Assembly: GCF_030252345.1 (NCBI RefSeq)
Contig: NZ_CP126980.1
Location: forward strand, 6,897,501 to 6,961,500
Length of the DNA stretch: 64,000 nucleotides
Reading direction: 5' to 3'
From: Actinoplanes oblitus
GTDB lineage: Bacteria > Actinomycetota > Actinomycetes > Mycobacteriales > Micromonosporaceae
Positions 47,016 to 55,990 of the stretch are shown piece by piece. The notes under the pieces were generated by a model. That model was given only the letters and a program-made list of their open reading frames with translations. It searched no databases and was not told the DNA's origin. Numbering within the stretch: position 1 is the stretch's first letter; the number at the start of each line of letters is the position of its first letter. A program made the translations under genes and the position numbers.

Positions 47016-50000
47016 GAGTTCAACGCGCGGTTCAGCTGGCCCGGGTCGATCCGGGCCAGTGCCGTGTTCGGGTCCAGGCCGAACCCGGCGGCGTAGGCCT
47101 CGGCGAACGCCTCGTCACCCAGCACCGCCCGGTTGCGCCGGGTCAGCTCGGCCACCTGCAGGTCGGTCGGGTCGTGCGCGCCGCGCAACCGGGCGCCGGC
47201 ACCCAGCAGCTGCACCGCCTCCCGATGCCGGCCGAGCAGGTCGGCCAGGCTCGCCGCGCCGATCGCGACCAGCGACAGGATCGGCATGTCCCGGGTCGCC
47301 TGGGCCGCGGCGTAGGCCTGGACCAGCGCCTGCTCGGCCCGGACCGGGTCACCGCGGCGCAGCGCCAGCGCCGCCCGCACCCCCTCGATGATCGCGGTGC
47401 CGTGGTCGCCGTTCATGAACTCCAGCTCCTGGACCCGCAACCCGGACTTGGCCTTGCCGACCAGTTCCTCGGCCCGGTCCAGCTCGCCCAGCGCCACCAT
47501 CATGCCGGCCTCCAGGGCGTCGATGAGCAGCATCATCTCCGGGGAGGCCGCCCGGCCGGCGCGGTCCCGGGCGGCACGCAGCGCGGCTCGGGCCTCGTCC
47601 TCCTCGCCCCGGCGCAGGTGCAGGTCGGAGCGGCGCAGGTCGATGAACACCTCGTCGCCGAGGTCCAGCGACCCGAACTCGGCGGCCAGCGCCTTGGCGG
47701 TGGTCAGGTCGGCGAGCGCGCCGTCCAGGTCGCCGTCGTACTGGCGGAGCAGGGCGCGCAGCGGCAGCACGGTGGCCTGGCCCCAGCGGTCGCCGGCGGC
47801 CCGGAACCCGGCGAGCGCGTCGGCCACGTCGATCCGCACCTGGGCCACGTCGCCGTTGTTCTCCGCGACCTGGGCCCGGAACAGCATGGCCAGCGCGGTC
47901 ACCCAGCGGTCCGGCCCGGCGACCAGCTCGTCCATCCGGGCGCGGGCCGCCTCCGGCTCCTCGGCCATGTAGAGCACCACCGCGACCAGCGCGCCGACCA
48001 GCCCGGGCAGGTGCGGGTGGGCGACCAGCCGCTGGGCCAGGTCACGCAGCCGCTGCCGGCGCCGCTCGGCGGTCTCCATCGCCATCGTGGACTCCGAGCC
48101 CACGCGGTTGAGGACGAGCACCGCCTCGGCGCAGTCGAGGGTCAGCGGGTCCCGCTCGCCGGGCACGTTCAGCGCCTCGCGCAGCCAGAACGCGGCGTCG
48201 GCGTGCCGGCCGAACATCTGCCAGTACCAGACCAGGCTCATCGCCAGGCGCAGCGCCCGCTCGGCCTCGCCCTCGTCGCACAGGTGGCGCAGGGCGGCCA
48301 GCGCGTTGTCGTACTCGGCGCGCAACACCCGCAGGGCGTCCAGTTGCTCGGCGGTACGCAGGCGCGGGTCGTGCTCGGCGACCAGGGCGGCCAGGTAGCG
48401 CGCGGCCAGGCCCCGGACGGCGGTGAGGGTGCCCTGTTCGGCGAGGCGGTCGATGCCGTACTCGCGGAGCGTCTCCAGCATCCGGTAGCGGCCCTCCGCG
48501 GCCCGCTGCAACAGCGACTTGTCGACCAGGGCGGCCAGCAGGTCGTGGATGTCGGGCGCGTCCGGGCAGACCGCGCTCGCCGAGCCGGCGGTCACCCCGC
48601 CGGGCAGCACCGACACCCGCTCGGCCAGCGCCCGTTCGTCGTCGGCGAGCAGGTCCCAGCTCCAGGCGATCACCGCGCGCAGCGTGCGGTGCCGGGGCAG
48701 CGCGGTGCGGCTGCCGGTGGTGAGCAGCCGGAACCGGTCGTCCAGGCCGTTCGCCAGCTCGGTCAGGCCCAGCGTGCGCAGCCGGGCGGCGGCCAGCTCC
48801 AGCGCCAGCGGCAGCCCGTCGAGCCGGCGCACGATCTGGACCACCGGTGCCACCGTCGTCTCGTCGACGGTGAAGCCGGGCAGCACCGCGGCGGCCCGCT
48901 CGGCGAACAGCCGTACCGCGGGTGACCGGCCCGCCTCGTCCGGCTCGGTGCTCTCCGGCACCCCGAGCGGCCCGAGCGGGACCAGCGACTCCCCGTCCAC
49001 CGCCAGCGGCTCCCGGCTGGTGGCCAGGATCCGCAGCCCCGGGCAGCGCACCAGCAGCGCCGTCACCAGGTGCGCCACCGCGTCGATCAGGTGCTCGCAG
49101 TTGTCCACCACGAACAGGCACTCGCGCCCGGCGAACTGGTCGACCAGCACGTCGACCTCGCCGCGCCCCTCGAACCGGATCCCGGAGTTCTCGAAGATCG
49201 CCGCGGCGCGCAGCCCGGTCGCGGTCAGCACCGCGGCGGGCAACTCGGCCGGCGCGGTCACCGAGGCCAGGTCGATCAGCCACACGCCGTCCCGGTACTC
49301 ACCCCGCCGCCGGCGCGCCGCCTGCGTCGCCAGCCGCGTCTTGCCCGCCCCGCCCGGTCCCAGCACGGTGATCAGCCGCCCGCCGGTCAGCAGCTCGTCG
49401 ACCCTCTCCAGATCGGCCTCCCGGCCGATGAAGCTGGTCAGCGGTTCCGGCAGGTTGCTCGCCGCCGGGTGCGCTTCCCCGCTTTCCGGTACGCCCTGGG
49501 CCTCGTCCCGCCACGCCCCGGATTCGCGCGTGTCGCCGCGTCCCCTGGTGTCGTCACGTCCCCTGGTGTCGTCACGTCCTTTGGTGTCGTCACGTCCTTT
49601 GGTTTCGTCACGTCCTTTGGTGTCGTCCGGCCGCGCCCCGGGTTCGCCCCGGTCCCCCGCCGCCCCGCCTCGCCCGCCGGCCTCGCCCCGCCAGCCGGGC
49701 GCCTCCGCCGGCTCGGCACCGCGCAGCAGGCGCAGGTGCCGCTCCCGCAGCGCCGCGCCCGGGTCCGCGCCCAGCCGGTCCGCCACCTGCTCGCGCACCC
49801 GCTCGTACAGGTCGAGGGCCTCCGCCTGCCGCCCCTGCGCGGCCAGCGCGTCCATCAGCAGGGCCACCACCCGCTCGTCCAGCGGATGCTCCTCGCGCAG
49901 CCGGCTCAGCCGCGCCTCAGCCACCTCCGGCCGGCCCAGCCGCAGGTCGGTCTCGGCGGCGTCGGCAAGGGCCGCCGCGACCGCCCGCCCGAGCCGCACC

Positions 50001-50467
50001 CCGACCGCCTCGGCCACCGCGCCGACCTCGGCCGCCACCGCCCCGCGCACCAGCGCGGCCGCCTGACCGAGCAGCTCGCCGGCGCCGGCCACGTCACCGT
50101 CGCGCAGCCGCTGCCGCCCGGACGCCGCCAGCCGCTCGAAGCGGATCACGTCCACGTCGTCGCCGCTCACCGCGAGCCGGTAGCCACCCTCGTCCTGACT
50201 GACCGCGTCGGCGTCACCGAGCACCCGCCGCAACCGCGACACCAGGGACTGCAACGCGTTCGCCGGATCGGCCGGCCGGTCCTGCGGCCACAGCGCGTCG
50301 ACCAGCGTCGCGGCCCCCACCGGCCGCCCGGCGGCCAGCGCCAGCCGCACGAGCAGCCCCCGCAGCCGGGCACCCGGCACCGCCAGGTCGGCCGCACCCC
50401 GGCGAACCCGCAACGCCCCGAACAGCTCGACCCGCAGCCGGCCGGCGCCCTCCCCGTGCTCGCTCAC
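47012..50467 (-). CDS. SARP/BTAD regulator with NB-ARC ATPase and TPR domains (AfsR-like)
   Basis: 1151 residues, GTG start. N-terminal OmpR-like DNA-binding domain (LRVELFGALRVRRGAADL, SLVSRLRRVLGD), BTAD helical domain to ~255, a charged linker of repeated GRDDTK/R units (~275-315), an NB-ARC domain with P-loop GPGGAGKTR near 365-375 and FVVDNCEHL, then a C-terminal helical-repeat region. These proteins activate secondary-metabolite or export genes in response to nucleotide or protein signals. The convergent DrrAB pump is a plausible target. Confidence 0.88.
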   Translation of the reverse strand: MSEHGEGAGRLRVELFGALRVRRGAADLAVPGARLRGLLVRLALAAGRPVGAATLVDALWPQDRPADPANALQSLVSRLRRVLGDADAVSQDEGGYRLAVSGDDVDVIRFERLAASGRQRLRDGDVAGAGELLGQAAALVRGAVAAEVGAVAEAVGVRLGRAVAAALADAAETDLRLGRPEVAEARLSRLREEHPLDERVVALLMDALAAQGRQAEALDLYERVREQVADRLGADPGAALRERHLRLLRGAEPAEAPGWRGEAGGRGGAAGDRGEPGARPDDTKGRDETKGRDDTKGRDDTRGRDDTRGRGDTRESGAWRDEAQGVPESGEAHPAASNLPEPLTSFIGREADLERVDELLTGGRLITVLGPGGAGKTRLATQAARRRRGEYRDGVWLIDLASVTAPAELPAAVLTATGLRAAAIFENSGIRFEGRGEVDVLVDQFAGRECLFVVDNCEHLIDAVAHLVTALLVRCPGLRILATSREPLAVDGESLVPLGPLGVPESTEPDEAGRSPAVRLFAERAAAVLPGFTVDETTVAPVVQIVRRLDGLPLALELAAARLRTLGLTELANGLDDRFRLLTTGSRTALPRHRTLRAVIAWSWDLLADDERALAERVSVLPGGVTAGSASAVCPDAPDIHDLLAALVDKSLLQRAAEGRYRMLETLREYGIDRLAEQGTLTAVRGLAARYLAALVAEHDPRLRTAEQLDALRVLRAEYDNALAALRHLCDEGEAERALRLAMSLVWYWQMFGRHADAAFWLREALNVPGERDPLTLDCAEAVLVLNRVGSESTMAMETAERRRQRLRDLAQRLVAHPHLPGLVGALVAVVLYMAEEPEAARARMDELVAGPDRWVTALAMLFRAQVAENNGDVAQVRIDVADALAGFRAAGDRWGQATVLPLRALLRQYDGDLDGALADLTTAKALAAEFGSLDLGDEVFIDLRRSDLHLRRGEEDEARAALRAARDRAGRAASPEMMLLIDALEAGMMVALGELDRAEELVGKAKSGLRVQELEFMNGDHGTAIIEGVRAALALRRGDPVRAEQALVQAYAAAQATRDMPILSLVAIGAASLADLLGRHREAVQLLGAGARLRGAHDPTDLQVAELTRRNRAVLGDEAFAEAYAAGFGLDPNTALARIDPGQLNRALNS
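49552..49630. repeat. 18-bp in-frame tandem repeat in the SARP gene
   Basis: About five copies of GTCGTCACGTCCTTTGGT (with CCCCTGGT variants) encode the repeated D-D-T-K/R-G-R units of the interdomain linker. Slippage here would change linker length by six residues without a frameshift. Confidence 0.85.
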
Positions 50468-50800
50468 ACCGCCGATCCTCTCGCGCCCGGCCAGCCCGGA
50501 CCAAACCGGTTCCGGCCGTGGCTGAGGTTGTCCACAGCCACGGGTTGTCCACAGGCGGCACGGCCAGGTCCCGGATTCTCCGCCACACTGTCTTGCGGGG
50601 GTTCCCCCAGGGAAGGGCGGGGTCTGACGATCTTGCGTTTGAGCTGTTCAGAGCTTTTTGGAACCGCCTCATTCGGGGATTGAGCAGCGCCGCCCCCGCC
50701 GTGGGCCACGCAAGTAGCCAGCCACGGTCCGGCCGCCAGCCACGACCCCGGGCATCAGCCGGCCGCGACCCCGGCCGCCGGTCTCGGCCGCCAGTTGGCC

Positions 50801-50985
50801 GGTCAATGCGAGCGGCCACGGTCTGTCACTTGGACAGTCGATGCGACCGGTCACGGTCTGCCACCTGCGCCGTCAGTGCGAGCGGTCACGGTCTGCCACC
50901 TGCGCCGTCAATGCGGGCGGTCACGGCCGCCAGCCGAGCGGTCCATGCGAACAGTCACGGCCGCCAGCCGGGCACTCAGTCCGCC
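50801..50985. repeat. ~35-bp tandem repeats in a 646-bp intergenic region
   Basis: About five degenerate units share the core TGCGAGCGGTCACGG followed by TCTGCCACCTGCGC or CCGCCAGCC. They lie between the divergent starts or ends of the SARP and methyltransferase genes (50468-51113). No supported gene is present in this gap; the frames across it are repeat artefacts. Confidence 0.75.
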
Positions 50986-51113
50986 CTCCACCCCGGATCG
51001 CGGTCCGGTTCCCGGTACGCCCGCAGCACCCGAAGCGACCCCCAGCCCAACTGACCATCCGGACCAGGGATGTCACACCGGCCAGCATCCGGACCGCGGC
51101 GAGCGATCCGGCT

Positions 51114-51848
51114 TCACACTGCCATCCACCGGCGGGAGTACAGGGTGATGGCGACCGACGTGGCCAGGTTCAGGCTGGACACGTCCGCGCGCATCGGGAT
51201 GCGGACCCGCACGTCCGCGCGGGACAGCAGTTCCGCGGAGAGGCCGTCGCGTTCGGTGCCGAAGGCGAGGACGGCCCGGTCCGGGATCGCCGCCGGGGAG
51301 ATCTCGACGCCGTCCGGATCGAGCGCCACGATCGGGCGGCCGGTCAGTGCGGCGACGTCGATCCTGGCGACCGGGAGGGCGTAGTGCAGGCCGGCCGCGC
51401 CGCGGATGGCCGCCGGGTCCCAGGGGTCGCTGACGCCGCTGGTGAGGACGGCGGCGGCACCGGCCGCGGCGGCCACCCGGATGACAGCGCCGACGTTGCC
51501 GAGGTTGCGGGGATCCTCGAGGAGGACGATCGGCTCGGCGGACGTGGCGCGCAGCACGGCGGCCACGTCGACGGGCGGGCGGTCCGCGACGGCGATCACC
51601 TCGGTGCGGACCGGGTTGCGGGACAGCCGGCGGAAGTCGTCGCGGGACACCGGGCGGGCCAGCTCACGGAAGCGGCCGAGCAGGTCCGGGGCCAGGCCGG
51701 CGGCCATCGACTCCAGTTGCTCCGGGTCGACGGCGAGCACGGTGCGGACGGTGGCACCGAACCGGAGCGCGTGCTTGAGGGCGTGGAATCCCTCGAGCAC
51801 CGCTAGGCCACGGTCGGCGCGTGCCTGGGTCAACTCGGCGGGGGTCAT
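51114..51848 (-). CDS. SpoU/TrmH-family RNA 2'-O-methyltransferase
   Basis: 244 residues. The SPOUT knot motifs are present: NLGNVGAVIRVAAAAGA (motif 1), LAFGTERDGLS (motif 2) and IPMRADVSSLNLATSVAITL (motif 3), with an N-terminal substrate-binding extension. It methylates a ribose in rRNA or tRNA using SAM; close relatives include 23S rRNA enzymes and thiostrepton-resistance methylases. It lacks obvious antibiotic neighbours, so a housekeeping role is as likely. Confidence 0.88.
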   Translation of the reverse strand: MTPAELTQARADRGLAVLEGFHALKHALRFGATVRTVLAVDPEQLESMAAGLAPDLLGRFRELARPVSRDDFRRLSRNPVRTEVIAVADRPPVDVAAVLRATSAEPIVLLEDPRNLGNVGAVIRVAAAAGAAAVLTSGVSDPWDPAAIRGAAGLHYALPVARIDVAALTGRPIVALDPDGVEISPAAIPDRAVLAFGTERDGLSAELLSRADVRVRIPMRADVSSLNLATSVAITLYSRRWMAV

Positions 51849-51941
51849 CGCTGACGAGTATGACGAGCGTGTTCGGACCGTACGCCAAAAGGGGGTTGCC
51901 GGTCACCCGGAAGTCACTTTCGATAAATAACGTGCCCCGCC

Positions 51942-52403
51942 GTGACCAGCGTGGATCGACGTAAATTCTTGCAGATGCTGGGTGTACCGGCGGTCGCCGC
52001 CGCCATGCCCGCCGGGCTGGAGAAAGCCCTCGCCATTCCGGCGAACAATCGCACCGGGTCGATCGAGGACGTCGAGCACGTCATCTTCCTGATGCAGGAG
52101 AACCGTTCCTTCGACCATTATTTCGGTACGCTGCGCGGCGTGCGCGGGTTCGCCGACCCGCACCCGGCGACCCGGCCGGACGGGCGCAGTGTCTGGCATC
52201 AGGCCGATCTGCTCCCGTTCCGTCCGGAGGTCAAGGACCTGGGCGGCGCCTTCCTGCCGGACCCGCCGCACGGCTGGAACGACGGGCACGCGGCCTGGAA
52301 CGCCGGGCGGTTCGACCAGTGGGTGCCCAACAAGGGCGTGCAGACGATGACCCATCACACCCGCGCCGACCTGCCCTACCATTTCGCCCTCGCGGACGCG
52401 TAG
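51942..52403 (+). pseudogene. phospholipase C, N-terminal fragment interrupted by the integrated element
   Basis: 153 codons from GTG 51942, then a TAG supplied by the element. DRRKFLQMLGV is a TAT signal; EHVIFLMQENRSFDHYFGTL is the metal-binding N-terminal motif of bacterial phosphatidylcholine-type phospholipases C. Reading stops after HFALADA. The missing part continues in frame at 62200. Joined through the shared 11-bp core, the two parts give a 663-residue protein, normal for the family. In the integrated state the enzyme cannot be complete. Confidence 0.93.
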
Positions 52404-52409
52404 TACTAC
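52391..52409. other. attL (left integration junction)
   Basis: Host codons end in the 11-bp core CGCGGACGCGT; element sequence AGTACTAC follows. Joining the two element arms (GTAGTAC before the right core, GTACTAC after the left core) gives an attP with seven-base inverted arms around GCGGACGCGTA, as expected for a serine integrase. Confidence 0.85.
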
Positions 52410-52420
52410 AAACGCAAGCG

Positions 52421-52432
52421 TACACTATCGGG
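52421..52432 (+). promoter_or_regulatory. putative integrase promoter (-10 TACACT)
   Basis: TACACT at 52421-52426 lies seven bases before the GTG start, the spacing of a leaderless transcript. Any -35 region would fall within attL, so promoter strength could differ between integrated and circular forms. No strong -35 consensus is visible. Confidence 0.4.
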
Positions 52433-54112
52433 GTGCCAATGCCTCCAACGCTTGCGAAACCCCAGGTCATACCGTCAGGCCCTAAGGTCACAGCGATCTA
52501 CCTCCGGCTCAGCCGCAAGTCCAAGCGGTCCGTATCCCTGGAGGTCCAGGAGCAGGAGTGCCGGGCGCTCATCGAACGGATGAATTGGCCGGAAGCCATC
52601 GTCATCTTTGCCGACAAGAAGTCGGCATCCGACAGGTCAAAAACCCGTGAAGGGTATGACCTGCTACTTGCATGGTGTAAGGCCGGCAGAGTCGCCCGCA
52701 TCGTTAGCCGCGACGATGACCGACTAGTTCGGCAACCGCTTGAACTAGAAGGCTTGATCGACCACCTTGAGCCTCATGCTGTACCTGTCTACTTCTACGT
52801 TTCCGGCTACCTGGACCTCGCATCGTCACCAGGTCGGGCAAATGCTCGGATCCGAGGTGCCATCGCTCGTCAGGAAGTAGAGCGCAAGTCGGAGCGGCAA
52901 AAAGAAAACAATCTATTTCGCGTAAAGCATGGAGAGCCAATAGGCGGACCTTCCCCTACAGGCCTCCAGTACGTCAAGCGTGACGGGGATTCCCCGGCGA
53001 CGTATAGGCATGAGCCGAACGGCGCAGACGCAATCCGCTGGGCACATGACTTCGTCATGCGAGGCGGAACCGTCACTGATGTATGCCGGGAGTGGGAACG
53101 ACGGGGCATCACTACAAAGACGGGAAAACCCCACACATGGAGGTCCGCGAAAAACGCGTTGTGCAATCCGGCAATCGCTGGCTATCTCGCCTATCAGCCT
53201 TCATCCATTCTCAGTGACACCAATCGTCCCGGCGGAGAGAGGTGGGTTTCTCACCGCCACAAGCTCGAACTAACCAAGGGCAATTGGGAACCGGTGATCA
53301 GTTCTGACGACTGGCACGCAATGGTTGCCGTTCTAACCAACACGCGTCAGCAACCGGGCAATAATCTTAAGTGGCTTCTGTCTGGGCAAGCATTGTGCGG
53401 GGTATGCGCCGGAAGCGAGAAGATCGTGTGCAGAAACTACAGCGATGGCCGGCAGGCGCGGATGTATATCTGCAAAAAAGGCCGACACATTGATATTCCC
53501 GCAGAGCCGATCGATGACTACATCATCTCAATTGCCGTAGAAATAGTGCGCTCGCGCGACTTTCACGACCAGGGCAAGGAGGAGATCGATCTAGCGAGAC
53601 GGGAATTGCTTCTCACCAGAAAGCATGACCTGGAAGGCGAGCTTGAGGCTCTAACACGAAGCTATACACAGCGAAAGATCAAGCTTCCCCAGTTAGTCTC
53701 AGGCAGCGAATCGCTTAATGCACAGCTCGACCGCGTCGTTCAAGAGCTAGAAGGCGGTATTGAGGCGCATCCAGCGGCGAACTATTCAGAAGGCTTCAGC
53801 CGTCAAGATTTCCAGGCGTTGTCACTGGAACAGAAGCGACTTCTGGTCGCCGATGTACTCCCTGAAATTCGGATTTTCCCCCCATTACGGGAGCGCGGAG
53901 GTCCGTACCCACCTGTCGCTAGCTACGTTCACGCCTACGACCGACGCGGCCGGTTGCGCCCGCTCCCCACCGATCAGGACATCTACGACCAGGTCACCGT
54001 GAAGCAGTACGAACATGCCGCCCGCTACGGCCGGCCGGTACTGATTGACGGCGAGCCGGCTACTGGTGAAGCCGTTCCATCGACGAGCCAGCGTGAAACA
54101 CTCGCCGAGTAG
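52433..54112 (+). CDS. int: large serine recombinase (integrase)
   Basis: 559 residues from GTG 52433 (ATG 52439 is two codons on); the longer open frame to the left is host sequence fused across attL. Catalytic domain ~20-155: IYLRLSRKSKRS carries the nucleophilic serine (about residue 27) and VSRDDDRLVRQ the key arginines. A recombinase domain follows (~180-310), then a zinc ribbon (CGVC...YICKKGRH) and a coiled-coil with heptads (LEGELEALTRSY to LDRVVQELE), the parts that recognise attP and control direction. It lies next to attL and surely catalyses integration into the phospholipase gene. Confidence 0.95.
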   Translation: MPMPPTLAKPQVIPSGPKVTAIYLRLSRKSKRSVSLEVQEQECRALIERMNWPEAIVIFADKKSASDRSKTREGYDLLLAWCKAGRVARIVSRDDDRLVRQPLELEGLIDHLEPHAVPVYFYVSGYLDLASSPGRANARIRGAIARQEVERKSERQKENNLFRVKHGEPIGGPSPTGLQYVKRDGDSPATYRHEPNGADAIRWAHDFVMRGGTVTDVCREWERRGITTKTGKPHTWRSAKNALCNPAIAGYLAYQPSSILSDTNRPGGERWVSHRHKLELTKGNWEPVISSDDWHAMVAVLTNTRQQPGNNLKWLLSGQALCGVCAGSEKIVCRNYSDGRQARMYICKKGRHIDIPAEPIDDYIISIAVEIVRSRDFHDQGKEEIDLARRELLLTRKHDLEGELEALTRSYTQRKIKLPQLVSGSESLNAQLDRVVQELEGGIEAHPAANYSEGFSRQDFQALSLEQKRLLVADVLPEIRIFPPLRERGGPYPPVASYVHAYDRRGRLRPLPTDQDIYDQVTVKQYEHAARYGRPVLIDGEPATGEAVPSTSQRETLAE

Positions 54113-54203
54113 AATCCTCATCCGAGTTTGTGGGTCTGCTGTGCCAAAACTGCCAACGGACTCCAGGAGCTTAAACGGATAAAGCTCGCAGCAAGATCAG
54201 AAG

Positions 54204-54229
54204 GGCACGCTTCGGCGTGCCTTTCCTTA
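54204..54229 (+). terminator. intrinsic terminator after the integrase gene
   Basis: GGCACGC and GCGTGCC pair around a TTCG tetraloop at 54204-54221, followed by TTTCCTT. Confidence 0.8.
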
Positions 54230-54299
54230 ACTCCAGGGAGGAAAGCTGTTCACCGAAGACGCACCGTGGCCTGATGACGCTACAGATAACGAGGTTGCA

Positions 54300-54926
54300 G
54301 TGGCGCCGGTCACTGCCGCTGTGGTGGCTGATGCTGGTCACTATGGCGAGCCACCTTTGTGCGGCCACCGGAAGCCGAAGAGGCTTGAAGAGTGGATGCC
54401 AGGCGTGGTGCGTTGGTGTTGCTCACACGGCGGAGATGGTGGGCCGGCATGTTTTCCTACTGGAGCTACGAAGGCGCAACCAACTGACACGCAATTTAAG
54501 GTGCCTGAGAGGGAAGCTGGAGACGTAAAAGCTCACGGTGCACCCGAGGTGTCCATGGGGGCGGTAAGCCGCTCTGAGGGCGTTTCAGAGGCTACGGGTG
54601 GAACCGATGACGACGGCAATTCGGATGTCGTTGTTTACGGACCGGTTCAGACGCTGACTTGGCAACGCCATGTTAGGGAGTCCAAGACTCTTCGCGGTCA
54701 ACTCCTGGCAACCGCTTTCATCGTCAGCACCTACTCAACCGGGAACACTGGCCGTGACGTTCGGCCGGCCATGGCGACCGTGGGCGAAGCGTTGGGGATC
54801 AACCGGACGGGTGCCGGACGGTATGTCAGCCGGTTGGTCACGCTTGGATGGCTTCGTGAGGTCGGTAAGCACGCTAAGGGCGTCAAGGTCTACGAACTGA
54901 CCTCACCGACGCCTATCGGTAGCTAG
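54300..54926 (+). CDS. winged-helix DNA-binding protein
   Basis: 208 residues from GTG 54300. The C-terminal ~90 residues are a winged helix: TLRGQLLATAFIVSTYS, then GEALGINRTGAGRYVSRLVT as the recognition helix and a wing ending KVYELTSP. The N-terminal part is low-complexity with a few cysteines. The frame stays open and looks coding back to CTG 54246, which has GGGAGG four bases upstream, so the true start may be that CTG. Likely an element replication or regulatory protein. Confidence 0.7.
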   Translation: MAPVTAAVVADAGHYGEPPLCGHRKPKRLEEWMPGVVRWCCSHGGDGGPACFPTGATKAQPTDTQFKVPEREAGDVKAHGAPEVSMGAVSRSEGVSEATGGTDDDGNSDVVVYGPVQTLTWQRHVRESKTLRGQLLATAFIVSTYSTGNTGRDVRPAMATVGEALGINRTGAGRYVSRLVTLGWLREVGKHAKGVKVYELTSPTPIGS

Positions 54927-54939
54927 GTGTGCAACAACT

Positions 54940-55400
54940 ACGCACACTCAGGTGTGCACCTAGAGCGCACACAACCTCCTCAGAGACCCCCTCAGGGGTC
55001 TCTATTAGTAATGACTAAGGGGACCCCAGGTCCCCAACTGTTGAGTAGTGGTGCCTCAGGGCGGCACCATCTGAGTAAGGCAGACCTCGAAGGTCTGCTA
55101 CCTAAGTCAGTAATCAGGCTTGATGCCTGAGCATCACAACACTTAGGGAACCTCAGTACCTTCGGCTTCGGTTCTGCTGCCTTTCGCTGCCTGTCGGCAC
55201 CTCAGGGTTACTTCACCTCGGCCAGCATTCCGCCTCAGGTGCTGGGTTAGCACCCTCAGTTTGCCTTAGAGGGGCGAACGCTAAGCGCTCTAGGATTCTA
55301 ACCTCCTCGGCCCTTTGCTGCCTCAGAGAGGCTTACAGCGGCCTTGTTGCTAGAAGTCTGGGGACCGAAGGCAAGCTCACTGCCCTCGGTCCACCTCTAA
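54940..55400. other. hairpin array with repeated CTNAG motifs (candidate structured RNA, origin or packaging site)
   Basis: No convincing gene. Perfect inverted repeats: 54942-54957 (6-bp stem, loop TCAG), 54982-55003 (9 bp, loop CTCA), 55019-55035 (7 bp, loop CCA), 55049-55069 (7 bp), 55080-55098 (8 bp, loop CGA), 55114-55130 (6 bp), 55238-55254 (6 bp); one with a single mismatch at 55362-55392 (11 bp). By eye about 17 CTNAG sites fall in this stretch, where about two are expected by chance, many in the loops or just beside stems. Followed by ~220 bases of unstructured DNA to 55622. Confidence 0.7.
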
Positions 55401-55622
55401 GGCTACCGCCGGCCAGTGGCTAGTACCAGGGGGGATCGAAACTTTAGAACCAGACATTCCCCCACCCATCGAATTAGGGAAGTTTGCGTGCTCGCGGTCG
55501 CCTGTCTTTGTGGGAATTCAAACGGCGTACAGAAGCGTAACCGTAACTGTGACCCAAGTCATGATGGAAAGTGACTCCAGACGTCAGTGCTTGGAGTCCG
55601 AACGTCTAGGTGAGGAGGCCAA

Positions 55623-55871
55623 ATGAAGCCTCGTTACTTCCTGAGGAGGGAACTCATGGAGCCTTCTCGGCTTTGCTTCGTCTGTAACGGTCCTGTGCAG
55701 CGTGCCGGATCAACCGGTCGCATCCCCCGCTTCTGTTCCGCCGAATGTAGGCGCCGCGCTCGTGCGCTCCGTGCTGCGGAAAGCCGGCGACAGTACTGGG
55801 ATGCCGTCTACGGCGTAGACCGTCTCAAGTTTCGTTCCAAGTTCGTAGCCGCTGAGCGGCCACCAGCTTAG
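55623..55871 (+). CDS. small zinc-finger-like protein
   Basis: 82 residues. Two in-frame starts each have a strong ribosome site: ATG 55623 after GAGGAGG and ATG 55656 after GAGGAGGG. LCFVCNGPV and FCSAECRRRARALRAAE form a CxxC...CxxxC treble-clef-like unit with a basic helix, a type common in actinobacteriophage genomes and thought to bind DNA or RNA. Role unknown. Confidence 0.7.
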   Translation: MKPRYFLRRELMEPSRLCFVCNGPVQRAGSTGRIPRFCSAECRRRARALRAAESRRQYWDAVYGVDRLKFRSKFVAAERPPA

Positions 55872-55918
55872 GGACGACTTCTAAGCTTCCCGGTCCAATG
55901 CCGGGAGGAATGCACAAG

Positions 55919-55990
55919 ATGAGAATAGGCCGTTGTCGTGACTGCCTTCTGATGTTGTGTCGAACAGGTTGCCGTCACCGCGCCACGTGA
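55919..55990 (+). CDS. putative 23-residue cysteine-rich microprotein
   Basis: ATG 55919 follows GGGAGGAA at nine bases. The peptide has four cysteines in a CxxC-x4-C-x3-C arrangement and many arginines. The same frame stays open after its TGA for another 57 codons up to the first capsid-upstream terminator, including an Arg/Lys-rich stretch, so this could be a decayed larger gene. Too short for certainty. Confidence 0.35.
   Translation: MRIGRCRDCLLMLCRTGCRHRAT

Noticed and set aside
52319..52432. Longer N-terminus for the serine integrase
   Set aside because: The extra codons are host phospholipase sequence read out of frame across attL; they would not exist in the free element.
54927..55130. 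67-codon ORF starting GTG 54927
   Set aside because: It runs through six perfect hairpins and has no ribosome site; the inverted repeats explain the sequence better.
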